Virus record (IMG/VR): IMGVR_UViG_3300017951_000179
Span: 1-20,284 of that record
DNA: 20,284 bases
Origin: a virus
Reading direction: 5' to 3' (one strand)
Both the position numbers and the translations under genes were made by a program. Below the pieces are notes generated by a model that was not told the DNA's origin, did no database searches, and saw only the letters and a list, made by a program, of their open reading frames with translations. Of this stretch, positions 1 through 5,169 are shown in pieces (the first letter of the stretch is position 1; each line of letters begins with the position of its first letter).

Positions 1-2
1 AA

Positions 3-746
3 GGCGAAAAGGTAGAAAAAGTCAAGACGATCACCTTCGAGAAAAAGGCCGTTCCTCAACCCAAGGCCGAACCCAAAAAGCCAGTCAAAAAGCTCAAGTT
101 CGGCGAAGCGCCCAAGACCACCACGGACGTGGCCTACGACTACAAAGCCAATTGGTCTGGCATGTACGAGAAGCGCCACCAGTACACCAAGGTCGTGGAC
201 GACATGGACGACTGGTCTGGCGATGGCTTCAAGGGAGTCAGGGCTGCTCAGTTCAAGCGGGCTCAGGAGCGCGGTGTGCAGTTGAACGCCTGGGAAAAGT
301 CAAGGATCAAGCTCCTCGACAAGGGCGAAGACAAGACGTTTGGGCGGATGGCGGACCGCATCGAGGATTTCATCAGCCGCGCTCCCAAATACAAGGGCGA
401 GGTTTATCGCGGGGCTGGCTTCAGCGACAAAGAGGCTGCGCTGGAATACATCAAAGGGATGAGCCAAGGCGGCAAGTCGCTGACCATGGACAGCTGGTCG
501 GCCAGTCAAGGCGTTGCTAACACCTTCGCGTCAGGCGAAGCCTTGGGTTTCGGTGGCGCTGTCTATGACCATCGAGTGGTTATGAAGATGCCGAACAAGG
601 CCGGCGCTCCGATCGAGACCCTGAGCGGCGTTGGCGCTGAGAAGGAAGTCCTTCAGCCTTCTGGCATCGAGTACAAGATCAAGAAAGTCACCACCAAGAC
701 CACGGGCAACGTGACTGTCTACGAGGTCGAGATGGAGACGCTCTAG
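3..746 (+). CDS. C-terminal part of phage head protein with ADP-ribosyltransferase-like domain (5' partial)
   Basis: The reading frame is open from base 3 with no stop, so the gene begins before the window. A GTG at 129 lies inside it and need not be the start. The first ~40 visible residues are a Lys/Pro-rich linker. The C-terminal ~150 residues carry the three signatures of the R-S-E class of ADP-ribosyltransferases in order: the Arg of VYRG (codon 408-410), a Ser-rich strand SWSAS (492-506), and an E-K-E pair (639-647) followed by VLQPSG, which matches the usual ExE-V-L-x-P-x-G ending. Such domains are known fused to SPP1 gp7-like or portal-type head proteins, where they may modify host or virion proteins. 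Position just before scaffold and capsid genes fits a minor head protein. The head-protein half lies outside the window, so that part is inference. The stop shares a CTAG palindrome with the convergent gene. Confidence 0.72.
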   Translation, partial: GEKVEKVKTITFEKKAVPQPKAEPKKPVKKLKFGEAPKTTTDVAYDYKANWSGMYEKRHQYTKVVDDMDDWSGDGFKGVRAAQFKRAQERGVQLNAWEKSRIKLLDKGEDKTFGRMADRIEDFISRAPKYKGEVYRGAGFSDKEAALEYIKGMSQGGKSLTMDSWSASQGVANTFASGEALGFGGAVYDHRVVMKMPNKAGAPIETLSGVGAEKEVLQPSGIEYKIKKVTTKTTGNVTVYEVEMETL

Positions 747-892
747 CCCTCCTGAACCTTAAAACCGGCCTCTTCGCCTAGCTTTTTCAAGAAGTCGGGG
801 TCTTTGGTGTCAAGGTCTTTGCCCACGCCATTGTCTTGAAGCGGCAAGGGCTCCGAGAGGCGCTGTTGCTGATTGACGGGCTTGCCTTTCAT
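743..892 (-). CDS. 49-aa protein encoded antisense to the structural operon
   Basis: The reverse complement reads ATG at 892 to TAG at 743 and gives a 49-residue, charged, probably soluble protein (starts MKGKPVNQQQRL, ends FLKKLGEEAGFKVQEG). Three things argue that it is real. Most codons end in G or C, as in the neighbouring genes. No sensible plus-strand ORF covers the stretch. Its stop and that of the upstream plus-strand gene are written in one CTAG palindrome, so it fills the gap exactly. A weak TAGG lies about 8 nt before the ATG. No membrane segment, signal or catalytic motif is visible and I do not recognise the family. It is the only gene in the window I accept on the minus strand. 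It could be a separately expressed accessory gene or a remnant. Confidence 0.6.
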   Translation of the reverse strand: MKGKPVNQQQRLSEPLPLQDNGVGKDLDTKDPDFLKKLGEEAGFKVQEG

Positions 893-929
893 GGCACAAA
901 CCTAGCAAAAAGCGGCCTGATTAGCCTGA

Positions 930-946
930 GCGCAGCATTTCTGTGC
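930..946 (+). promoter_or_regulatory. Hairpin directly upstream of ATG 949
   Basis: GCGCAG (930-935) pairs with CTGTGC (941-946) around a CATTT loop, with one G-T pair. It ends 2 nt before the ATG at 949, where a Shine-Dalgarno sequence would be expected and none is seen. It also covers the alternative GTG at 943. The function, perhaps control of translation start, is inferred. Confidence 0.4.
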
Positions 947-948
947 AG

Positions 949-1224
949 ATGTCTTCTGATCTTGTAGCCGTCCTGGTCGGTGATCAGCTAATCCTGGCCC
1001 GCAAACTCACCCTTGACGACGGTTCCGTCCAGTACCGAAACAAGTTTGGCCTAGCCTTAGACGGAGCCAAAGAAGTAGATGGCGAAAGCAAGCCGAAAGC
1101 AGCAAAAAGTCGCCAAAGTGCTCCGCGAGTACAAAGCGGGGACACTCCGAAGCGGCAAAGCAGGGCGCGGAAAGGGGCCCAAAGTAAAAAGCCGCAAGCA
1201 AGCTCTGGCGATAGCGCTGAGTGA
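949..1224 (+). CDS. Small phage protein of unknown function, long overlap with next gene
   Basis: This 91-residue protein begins MSSDLVAVLVGDQLILAR. A GTG two codons earlier (943) is possible, but the ATG is preferred because the GTG lies inside a hairpin. The first ~43 residues look like a compact beta-rich fold with hydrophobic strands (LVAVLVGDQLILAR, VQYRNKFGLAL). The remainder (from about VDGESK) is a Lys/Ser/Gln/Ala-rich tail that shares its DNA with the DUF6496-type gene in another frame, so it may be overprinted and unstructured. No family is recognised with certainty. The N-terminal half is well supported as coding. Whether translation really runs to 1224 is less sure, but the frame has no earlier stop. 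Confidence 0.55.
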   Translation: MSSDLVAVLVGDQLILARKLTLDDGSVQYRNKFGLALDGAKEVDGESKPKAAKSRQSAPRVQSGDTPKRQSRARKGAQSKKPQASSGDSAE

Positions 1225-1249
1225 AGCTCGCAAAATGAAGCGCCGATAG
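1079..1249 (+). CDS. DUF6496-type small basic protein
   Basis: An ATG at 1079 opens a 56-residue, strongly basic protein with the characteristic pattern KVLREYKAGTLRSG ... KVKSRKQALAIALSEARK. I recognise this as the DUF6496 family, found in phages and bacteria, function unknown. It starts inside the preceding gene in another frame and overlaps it by 146 nt. The family match shows that this frame is the conserved one here. The high Lys/Arg content would suit nucleic-acid binding, but that is inference. No clear ribosome-binding site is visible, so expression may depend on translation of the upstream frame. Confidence 0.75.
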   Translation: MAKASRKQQKVAKVLREYKAGTLRSGKAGRGKGPKVKSRKQALAIALSEARKMKRR

Positions 1250-1253
1250 CATG

Positions 1254-1272
1254 AATCCAACAGCCTTGGGTT
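1254..1272 (+). promoter_or_regulatory. Hairpin ending one base before ATG 1274
   Basis: AATCCAA (1254-1260) pairs with TTGGGTT (1266-1272) around a CAGCC loop: seven pairs, one of them U-G. It nearly fills the 24-nt gap between the DUF6496-type gene and the microprotein and leaves no Shine-Dalgarno sequence. It belongs to the recurring start-codon hairpin pattern in this window. Confidence 0.45.
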
Positions 1273-1273
1273 G

Positions 1274-1336
1274 ATGCCTTATCACTACGGCAAGCCAAAG
1301 CCGAAGGGCAAAAAGAAGGGAGGCAAAAAGAAGTGA
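1274..1336 (+). CDS. 20-residue MPYHYG microprotein
   Basis: ATG 1274 to TGA 1336 encodes MPYHYGKPKPKGKKKGGKKK. Microproteins with the same MPYHYG head and poly-Lys/Gly tail recur in marine cyanophage genomes, next to virion genes. The function is unknown. The extreme positive charge suggests DNA, RNA or capsid-interior binding (inference). The stop overlaps the next start as GTGA (1333-1336), a layout typical of translationally coupled genes and good evidence that this short frame is translated. A hairpin lies immediately before the start. Confidence 0.7.
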   Translation: MPYHYGKPKPKGKKKGGKKK

Positions 1337-1554
1337 AGAAAGGCAGCCGCGTTAGCTGGACTTATCAAGGCGTTCGCACCTATGGCACCGTCACCGGGAT
1401 GGGTGGCAAGCGGGCCACAATTACAGGGCCTAGCGGTGGCAAGATCACCCGCGTCGGCACTGACGACGATCCGGTAGTGAGAATCAAGTCCGAATCAACT
1501 GGCCGGCCTGTACTGAAGCGTCGCTCTCAGCTTCGGTCTGCTCCGAAGCGTTGA
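1333..1554 (+). CDS. HVA1/DUF2945-type Tudor-like small protein
   Basis: This 73-residue protein starts with a GTG that overlaps the previous stop by 4 nt. The sequence GSRVSWTYQGVRTYGTV ... GKITRVGTDDDPVVRIKSES ... PVLKRRSQL matches the HVA1 (formerly DUF2945) pattern: a VSW strand, a G-x-V turn, T-x-x-G-T-x-x-x-P, and a final K-x-x-S-x-L. The family is predicted to adopt an SH3/Tudor-like barrel. Its role in phages is not established. The very basic C-terminus (KRRSQLRSAPKR) may contact nucleic acid. It probably belongs to the same transcript as its neighbours. Confidence 0.7.
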   Translation: MKKGSRVSWTYQGVRTYGTVTGMGGKRATITGPSGGKITRVGTDDDPVVRIKSESTGRPVLKRRSQLRSAPKR

Positions 1555-1562
1555 TATTGACA

Positions 1563-1580
1563 CCACAAAGTAAAGTGTGG
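1563..1580 (+). promoter_or_regulatory. Weak CCACA/TGTGG inverted repeat before the scaffold gene
   Basis: CCACA (1563-1567) and TGTGG (1576-1580) can form a five-pair stem with an 8-nt loop. It lies in the 51-nt gap before the scaffold gene. A TTGACA (1557-1562) abuts it, but no matching -10 box stands at the right distance. Function unknown. Confidence 0.25.
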
Positions 1581-1584
1581 GCGC

Positions 1585-1604
1585 AATTTAGCCTGTGGCT
1601 AATT
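1585..1604 (+). promoter_or_regulatory. Hairpin directly upstream of the scaffold start codon
   Basis: TTAGCC (1588-1593) pairs perfectly with GGCTAA (1597-1602) around a TGT loop. Two further A-T pairs are possible outside a bulged T. The structure ends 1 nt before ATG 1606 and occupies the Shine-Dalgarno position. No AGGAG-like motif is present. Confidence 0.45.
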
Positions 1605-1605
1605 C

Positions 1606-2277
1606 ATGTCTGAAGAGCAAACTGCTCCTGTGGAGCAAAGCGCTGATAACGCCAATCTGGTGGCCGAACTTGAGGCTATGCGCCGCAAGAATGCCGAGCT
1701 GCTAGACGAATACAAAAAGGCCAAGCAACAAGCCAAGGCTGTACCTGATGGCGTCGATGTCCAGGCCCTGCTCGACTTCAAGCGCAAGGCCGAACAGCAA
1801 GAACTCGAAGCCCAGGGCAAATACAGCGAAGCCCGCGAGGCCATGGAGCAACAGTTCCGCGAGGCCACGGCTGAGAAAGACAAGCGCATCGCTGAGCTAG
1901 AGGCCCGCGTTCGTGAGCTTGAACTATTGACCCCAGCCGTCTCGGCCCTTGCTGATATCGTCCACGATCCCGACTTGGTGATGAAAACCAAGCTGTCGGC
2001 AGATCAGATTCAGCGTGAAGCCGATGGCACCGTTGTAGTGGTCAACGGCTACGAGCGTGTGCCTGTAGTCGAGTGGGCCAAGACCCTGCCTGCATGGATG
2101 CAGAAGCAGCCCAAACCCCAAGGCAGTGGCGCACCTGTGGGGCGTGGAGGCGGCGACATCCCAGCCGGCACAACCAATCCCTTCCGGGCTGAGAGTTACA
2201 ACCTCACGGAACAAGCGCGGCTGTTTAAGACTGACCGCGATCTATATGAGCGGCTTAAAGCACAGGCCGGCCGTTAG
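1606..2277 (+). CDS. Capsid scaffolding protein
   Basis: This 223-residue, highly charged, Ala/Glu/Lys/Gln-rich protein lies directly before the major capsid gene, the standard place for a scaffold. Residues ~14-45 and ~60-107 are predicted coiled-coil helices (for example AELEARVRELELL). A middle part with two short beta strands (TVVVVNGYERVPVVEW) follows, then a Gly/Pro-rich linker. A short C-terminal helix (NLTEQARLFKTDRDLYERLKAQ) is basic near its end, like the coat-binding tail of known scaffolds. No protease motif is seen, so processing would need another protein. The role is inferred from composition and place. The start is fixed by the ATG after the stop-rich gap, with no Shine-Dalgarno sequence but a hairpin before it. 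Confidence 0.82.
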   Translation: MSEEQTAPVEQSADNANLVAELEAMRRKNAELLDEYKKAKQQAKAVPDGVDVQALLDFKRKAEQQELEAQGKYSEAREAMEQQFREATAEKDKRIAELEARVRELELLTPAVSALADIVHDPDLVMKTKLSADQIQREADGTVVVVNGYERVPVVEWAKTLPAWMQKQPKPQGSGAPVGRGGGDIPAGTTNPFRAESYNLTEQARLFKTDRDLYERLKAQAGR

Positions 2278-2312
2278 TATGAAACGGATGGCGAAGCTGT
2301 GCTGAGCCGATA

Positions 2313-2323
2313 GGGCTGTGCCC
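2313..2323 (+). promoter_or_regulatory. Short GGGC-TGT-GCCC hairpin in the scaffold-capsid gap
   Basis: This perfect 4-bp G/C stem with a TGT loop sits in the 74-nt gap between scaffold and capsid genes, 28 nt before the capsid ATG. It has no T-run after it and so is not an intrinsic terminator. Nothing else but GTAACTAAC next to the start was found in this gap. It may be chance. Confidence 0.3.
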
Positions 2324-2341
2324 AACAACCGCAAATTTCTG

Positions 2342-2351
2342 GTAACTAACG
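2342..2351 (+). promoter_or_regulatory. GTAACTAAC start-proximal motif of the capsid gene
   Basis: GTAACTAAC lies immediately before ATGG of the capsid gene and recurs at 3380-3388 before the decoration-type gene. The shorter CTAACCATGG recurs at 19037-19046. The capsid gene has no purine-rich Shine-Dalgarno sequence, so this A/C-rich leader may be an unstructured ribosome entry region. Confidence 0.3.
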
Positions 2352-3374
2352 ATGGCGACCCTCCGGTCCGATATCATCGTTCCCGAAATTTTCACCCCCT
2401 ACGTTATTGAGCAATCGACCCAACGTGATGCCTTCTTGGCTAGCGGTGTGGTGCAGCCCATGGCTGAACTCAATGCAACCGAGGGTGGGGATTTTGTGAA
2501 CGTCCCCTTCTGGAAAGCCAACCTTTCTGGAGACTTTGAGGTTCTGTCTGACAGCACCTCCCTGACCCCCGGCAAGATCACTGCCGACCGTCAGACTGGC
2601 GTGATCCTGCATCGCGGGCGGGCCTTTGAATCGCGTGACCTCGCGGCTCTCGCAGCGGGCTCGGACCCCATGGCCGCTATCGGTCAGAAGGTCGCCGAAT
2701 ACGTTGCCAACCAGCGTCAGAAAGATCTCCTTTCTTGCCTGGGTGGTGTGTTCGGTTCGCTGGGTGCTACCAGCAGCTCCGCCGCCTTCTTCGATCTCAC
2801 CATCGACGGTGAATCGGGTGACACCCCGACTGTTCTGAGCCCCCGCCACGTTGCACGGGCCCGTCAGAAGCTGGGTGATCAGGGAGAGAAGCTGACTGCA
2901 ATGTGCATTCACTCTTCCTGCTTCTACGACCTCGTAGAGCGCCGCGCAATCGACTACATCTACGACGACACTGGCGCCGCTGACACCAGCGCAACCCAGG
3001 GTTCTACCGCAGGTGCTTTCGGTAGCGTCGCAGTGCCTACTTTCATGGGCCTGCGTGTGATCGTGTCTGACGATGTTCAGACCGCCGGCAGCGGTTCCTC
3101 GACCGAATATGCCGCCTACTTCTTCACCCAAGGAGCAGTCGGTTCGGGCGAGCAACTCGCAATGCGGACGGAAGTCGATCGCGACATCTTGGCCAAATCG
3201 GACGCCATGAGTCTCGATCTGCACTACGTCTATCACCCGATTGGTGCTCGTTACACCTCCAGCACTGTCAACCCCAACCAGAGCACTCTGGAGACCGTTG
3301 GCAACTGGTCCAAGGTGTACGAAACCAAGAACCTCGGTATTTGCCGGGCGACTGTTACTTCTAATCTTGACTGA
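2352..3374 (+). CDS. Major capsid protein
   Basis: This 340-residue protein follows the scaffold gene. The N-terminus (RSDIIVPEIFTPYVIEQ) and the segment with VNVPFWKANLSGDFEVLSD, then LTPGKITADRQTGVILHRGRAFESRD, are typical of phage major capsid proteins of about this length with a separate scaffold. An HK97-like fold is expected from the family, not read directly. The long stretch AIGQKVAEYVANQRQKDLLSCL fits the spine helix that follows the E-loop region. A Ser/Thr/Gly-rich C-terminal part ends in YETKNLGICRATVTSNLD. It is preceded by GTAACTAACG rather than a Shine-Dalgarno sequence. Codons are strongly biased to C/G endings, as expected of the most abundant product. A long opposite-strand frame here is only a result of that bias. 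Confidence 0.88.
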   Translation: MATLRSDIIVPEIFTPYVIEQSTQRDAFLASGVVQPMAELNATEGGDFVNVPFWKANLSGDFEVLSDSTSLTPGKITADRQTGVILHRGRAFESRDLAALAAGSDPMAAIGQKVAEYVANQRQKDLLSCLGGVFGSLGATSSSAAFFDLTIDGESGDTPTVLSPRHVARARQKLGDQGEKLTAMCIHSSCFYDLVERRAIDYIYDDTGAADTSATQGSTAGAFGSVAVPTFMGLRVIVSDDVQTAGSGSSTEYAAYFFTQGAVGSGEQLAMRTEVDRDILAKSDAMSLDLHYVYHPIGARYTSSTVNPNQSTLETVGNWSKVYETKNLGICRATVTSNLD

Positions 3375-3389
3375 GGAGAGTAACTAACC

Positions 3390-3752
3390 ATGGCAAGTCT
3401 TTTCGAGATCGGTGCCGGTAAGGCCCTCGGATACACCTCCGGCGGTGCTGTTACCCAAGACACCAACAAAGCCACCGGCGTGACCCTTAATCAGGCCGCT
3501 GGTCAAATCACCACCTCCGATGCCTCTCTGGCCGGTGGTGCAGAAGTGTCCTTCGTCGTTACTAACGACAAGGTCGCCGCGACCGATGTGGTCGCAATGT
3601 CGCTGGCCTCTGGTGCCTCCACCGGCACCTACATCGTCAGCGTCAGCGCTGTTGCCGCAGGTTCCTTCACTGTGACCCTGAGCAACGTGGGCACCACCGC
3701 TGGTGAGGCCCTGGTGCTGAACTACGCCGTGATCAAGGCTGCTGCCTCCTGA
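3390..3752 (+). CDS. Probable capsid decoration / head-fibre-type protein
   Basis: This 120-residue Ala/Thr/Ser/Val/Gly-rich protein with alternating beta-strand pattern follows directly after the capsid gene. The segment NKATGVTLNQAAGQITTSDASLAGGAEVSF and the following VTNDKVAATDVV belong to a beta-rich domain that is frequent in marine phages next to capsid or fibre genes. A GAGGAG Shine-Dalgarno sequence (3373-3378) and the GTAACTAAC motif precede the ATG. High C-ending codon use resembles the capsid gene and suggests strong expression. Location and composition favour a surface decoration or head-fibre subunit. A minor tail function cannot be excluded. Confidence 0.6.
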   Translation: MASLFEIGAGKALGYTSGGAVTQDTNKATGVTLNQAAGQITTSDASLAGGAEVSFVVTNDKVAATDVVAMSLASGASTGTYIVSVSAVAAGSFTVTLSNVGTTAGEALVLNYAVIKAAAS

Positions 3753-3754
3753 TC

Positions 3755-3925
3755 ATGGGTTTGTTCGCTTTTAGGCGAGCACAGGCGCGTGAGGCTGCCG
3801 CTCTTGCGGTGGCCTCTGGCCCTGTGAAGTCTGAACCCAAGAAATCACCCGAGAAGCCCGATGGCGATCACGATCGACGCAACAGTCGGGGGCGCAAGCG
3901 CAAACAGCTACCTGACGCTGAGTGA
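3755..3925 (+). CDS. 56-aa small basic protein overlapping the adaptor gene
   Basis: ATG 3755 lies 2 nt after the previous stop in a TGATCATGG context that is also found before the gene at 4655. The product starts MGLFAFRRAQAREAAALAVA, an amphipathic/basic helix, continues with a Lys/Pro-rich stretch and ends in an Arg-rich tail. Small proteins with an MGLF-x-x-RR-x-x-AREAA head occur in marine phages near capsid genes. The function is unknown. Its last 65 nt overlap the adaptor gene in another frame. Good start context and the otherwise empty 108-nt gap support it. The overlapping tail is the less certain part. Confidence 0.5.
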   Translation: MGLFAFRRAQAREAAALAVASGPVKSEPKKSPEKPDGDHDRRNSRGRKRKQLPDAE

Positions 3926-4421
3926 TGCCAACGATCTGATCGACGGCCTCGTTCAGAACGATGACGTGGTTGCCTGGGCTTCTGCCACTGACGACGAAAA
4001 GAACCGAGCCCTCTACACCGCAGCGCAGCGCATCGACCGCGAGCGGTTCCTAGGGGCCAGGGCTGACAATGACCAGGCCCTGCAATGGCCGCGTGATGGT
4101 GTGCGCAAACCAGACACCTACCAGCGGACCTACACCACGGGTTTCCCGTTCCGTCTGACTGAAGACTATTACACCACCACCGAGATCCCGGATCAGATCA
4201 AGAAGGCTCAGGCAGAGCTGGCGGTCTACCTGCACAACAACAAAGACGGCCTGGGCCTTGGTGGCCTTGAGGACTTCAAGAACCTGCAGGTGGGTTCAAT
4301 CAACCTCACTCCGAACTTCTACGGGGCCGTGGGTGCTGATCGCATTCCGCCAATGGTGGAGCGTTATTTCACCGGTCTTAGAATCAGTGGACCGGGCAAC
4401 ATTGCCGTAAAGAGGAGCTGA
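3861..4421 (+). CDS. Head-tail adaptor (gp6/Ad1-like; family often labelled DnaT-like)
   Basis: The protein has 186 residues. The pattern SANSYLTLSDANDLIDGL ... ALYTAAQRIDRERFLGAR ... QALQWPRDGV is the hallmark of the phage family that databases often call DnaT-like ssDNA-binding. In structural clusters it is the first connector (adaptor) bound to the portal. A helical bundle is expected: helices around residues 20-30, 45-60 and 110-130 (IPDQIKKAQAELAVYLHNN). Place after capsid and decoration genes and before stopper, neck and terminator genes fits an adaptor, not replication. The start codon lies inside the preceding small ORF (CCCGATGGCG), with an AGAAG-like stretch upstream. Confidence 0.72.
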   Translation: MAITIDATVGGASANSYLTLSDANDLIDGLVQNDDVVAWASATDDEKNRALYTAAQRIDRERFLGARADNDQALQWPRDGVRKPDTYQRTYTTGFPFRLTEDYYTTTEIPDQIKKAQAELAVYLHNNKDGLGLGGLEDFKNLQVGSINLTPNFYGAVGADRIPPMVERYFTGLRISGPGNIAVKRS

Positions 4422-4424
4422 TTC

Positions 4425-4652
4425 ATGGGTTACGCCTACCCAGGTGCTGAGTTCATCGACGACACGGCGGCCCATACCGGACGCTTCGGCAAGATCGTCG
4501 CTCTTGAGGATTCGGTGATTGCCAGCCTGTCGGCTGAGGATTACACCGGCAACACGCTTTCAGCGATCCCTATAAAGGCAAGCTGCGAGATGTATGGGGT
4601 CTTCACCAGCGTGACCCTAACCAGCGGCACTGTCGTCGCTTATAGGCTCTGA
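4425..4652 (+). CDS. Tandem paralogue A, small beta-rich virion-region protein
   Basis: This 75-residue protein is the first and shortest of three neighbouring paralogues. The shared frame is Y-x-x-GA-(E/D)-x-(I/V)-(D/N)-(D/N)-T, then G-(R/K)-(F/W)-x-x-I and a C-terminal GVFTSVTLTSGTVVAYRL. Proteins of this type, ending FTS-I-x-L-x-SG-x-V-I-A-Y, are frequent in marine phages near head genes, with no proven role. Possible roles are decoration trimers or connector partners. A strong AAGAGGAG Shine-Dalgarno sequence stands before the ATG, so this copy may set translation for the whole trio. Only 3 nt separate it from the adaptor gene. Confidence 0.68.
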   Translation: MGYAYPGAEFIDDTAAHTGRFGKIVALEDSVIASLSAEDYTGNTLSAIPIKASCEMYGVFTSVTLTSGTVVAYRL

Positions 4653-4654
4653 TC

Positions 4655-4912
4655 ATGGCCGACAACAGAGTCAGCATCGACCCGGCGTACAGCATTGGCG
4701 CCGACTTCGTGAACAACACGACGGCGCGGAATGGTCGCTGGAATCGAATCACGATTCTGAAGAACAACACCAGCTTTAGTGCATTGACTGCGCAGAACTG
4801 GACCGGCAACAGCCTTGTGGGTGAAAGCCTCCCTGCTGGCTTTGAGATTCAAGGCGTGTTCACTGCTTTTACGTTGAACTCCTCTGGCGCTGTGGTCGCC
4901 TACAAGATCTAG
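4655..4912 (+). CDS. Tandem paralogue B, small beta-rich virion-region protein
   Basis: This 85-residue second copy starts 2 nt after copy A stops. Against A it has about ten extra N-terminal residues (MADNRVSIDP). It keeps the landmarks YSIGADFVNNT, NGRWNRI, WTGNSLVGESLPAGFEI and GVFTAFTLNSSGAVVAYKI. Similarity to A and C is clear at both ends but modest in the middle, so the duplication is old or the copies are under divergent selection. The function is unknown. A homo- or heterotrimer with its neighbours is a reasonable guess. Confidence 0.68.
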   Translation: MADNRVSIDPAYSIGADFVNNTTARNGRWNRITILKNNTSFSALTAQNWTGNSLVGESLPAGFEIQGVFTAFTLNSSGAVVAYKI

Positions 4913-4914
4913 TC

Positions 4915-5169
4915 ATGGCAAAAGCACGCGGCGGAGCCTCTGCGATTGACTACGCGGTAGGTGCTGAGGTCATCAACGACACCGAGGTGCATACCGGGAA
5001 GTTTTTGCATATTGACTTCTACGAAAGCAGCACCATCGACGAGATCGTCAGCACCAACGTGATCGACAACAGCTTCGCCGGTGCCAGCATTGATTCGGGC
5101 GCTCACCTCACGGGATATTTCACCAGCATTCAGCTCCAGAATGGAGCGTGTATCGCCTACAGGATCTGA
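4915..5169 (+). CDS. Tandem paralogue C, small beta-rich virion-region protein
   Basis: This 84-residue third copy starts 2 nt after copy B stops. Landmarks are YAVGAEVINDTEVHTGKF, IDNSFAGASIDSGAHLTGY and FTSIQLQNGACIAYRI. The HTGKF segment resembles copy A (HTGRF) more than B (RNGRW), whereas the extended N-terminus is shared with B. It is more acidic than B and has a single Cys near the C-terminus. The stop overlaps the next start by one base (TGATG), which indicates translational coupling to the stopper gene. Confidence 0.68.
   Translation: MAKARGGASAIDYAVGAEVINDTEVHTGKFLHIDFYESSTIDEIVSTNVIDNSFAGASIDSGAHLTGYFTSIQLQNGACIAYRI

Noticed and set aside
152-520. 122-aa plus-strand ORF in another frame of the head protein
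   Set aside because: It is an Arg/Gln/Gly-rich shadow. The overlapping frame holds the ADP-ribosyltransferase motifs.
984-1298. Minus-strand ORFs opposite the 949 and DUF6496-type genes
   Set aside because: They are Cys/Arg/Leu-rich frames without family features and cross several plus-strand genes that are supported by family patterns and start/stop junctions.
1557-1562. TTGACA as a -35 promoter box before the scaffold gene
   Set aside because: No TATAAT-like hexamer lies 16-18 nt downstream, so it is probably chance.
2346-3236. 296-aa ORF on the minus strand opposite the capsid gene
   Set aside because: It is an antisense shadow of the strongly C/G-ending codons of the capsid gene. It has no start signal and its Cys/His-rich composition looks random.
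3861-4421. DnaT-like single-stranded-DNA-binding replication protein
   Set aside because: The family label exists, but the position among head-tail connector genes makes a structural adaptor far more likely.
5148-5168. GTG 5148 as the start of the stopper gene
   Set aside because: It would add seven residues (MYRLQDL) that are read from the end of paralogue C. The ATG at 5169 makes the usual TGATG junction.
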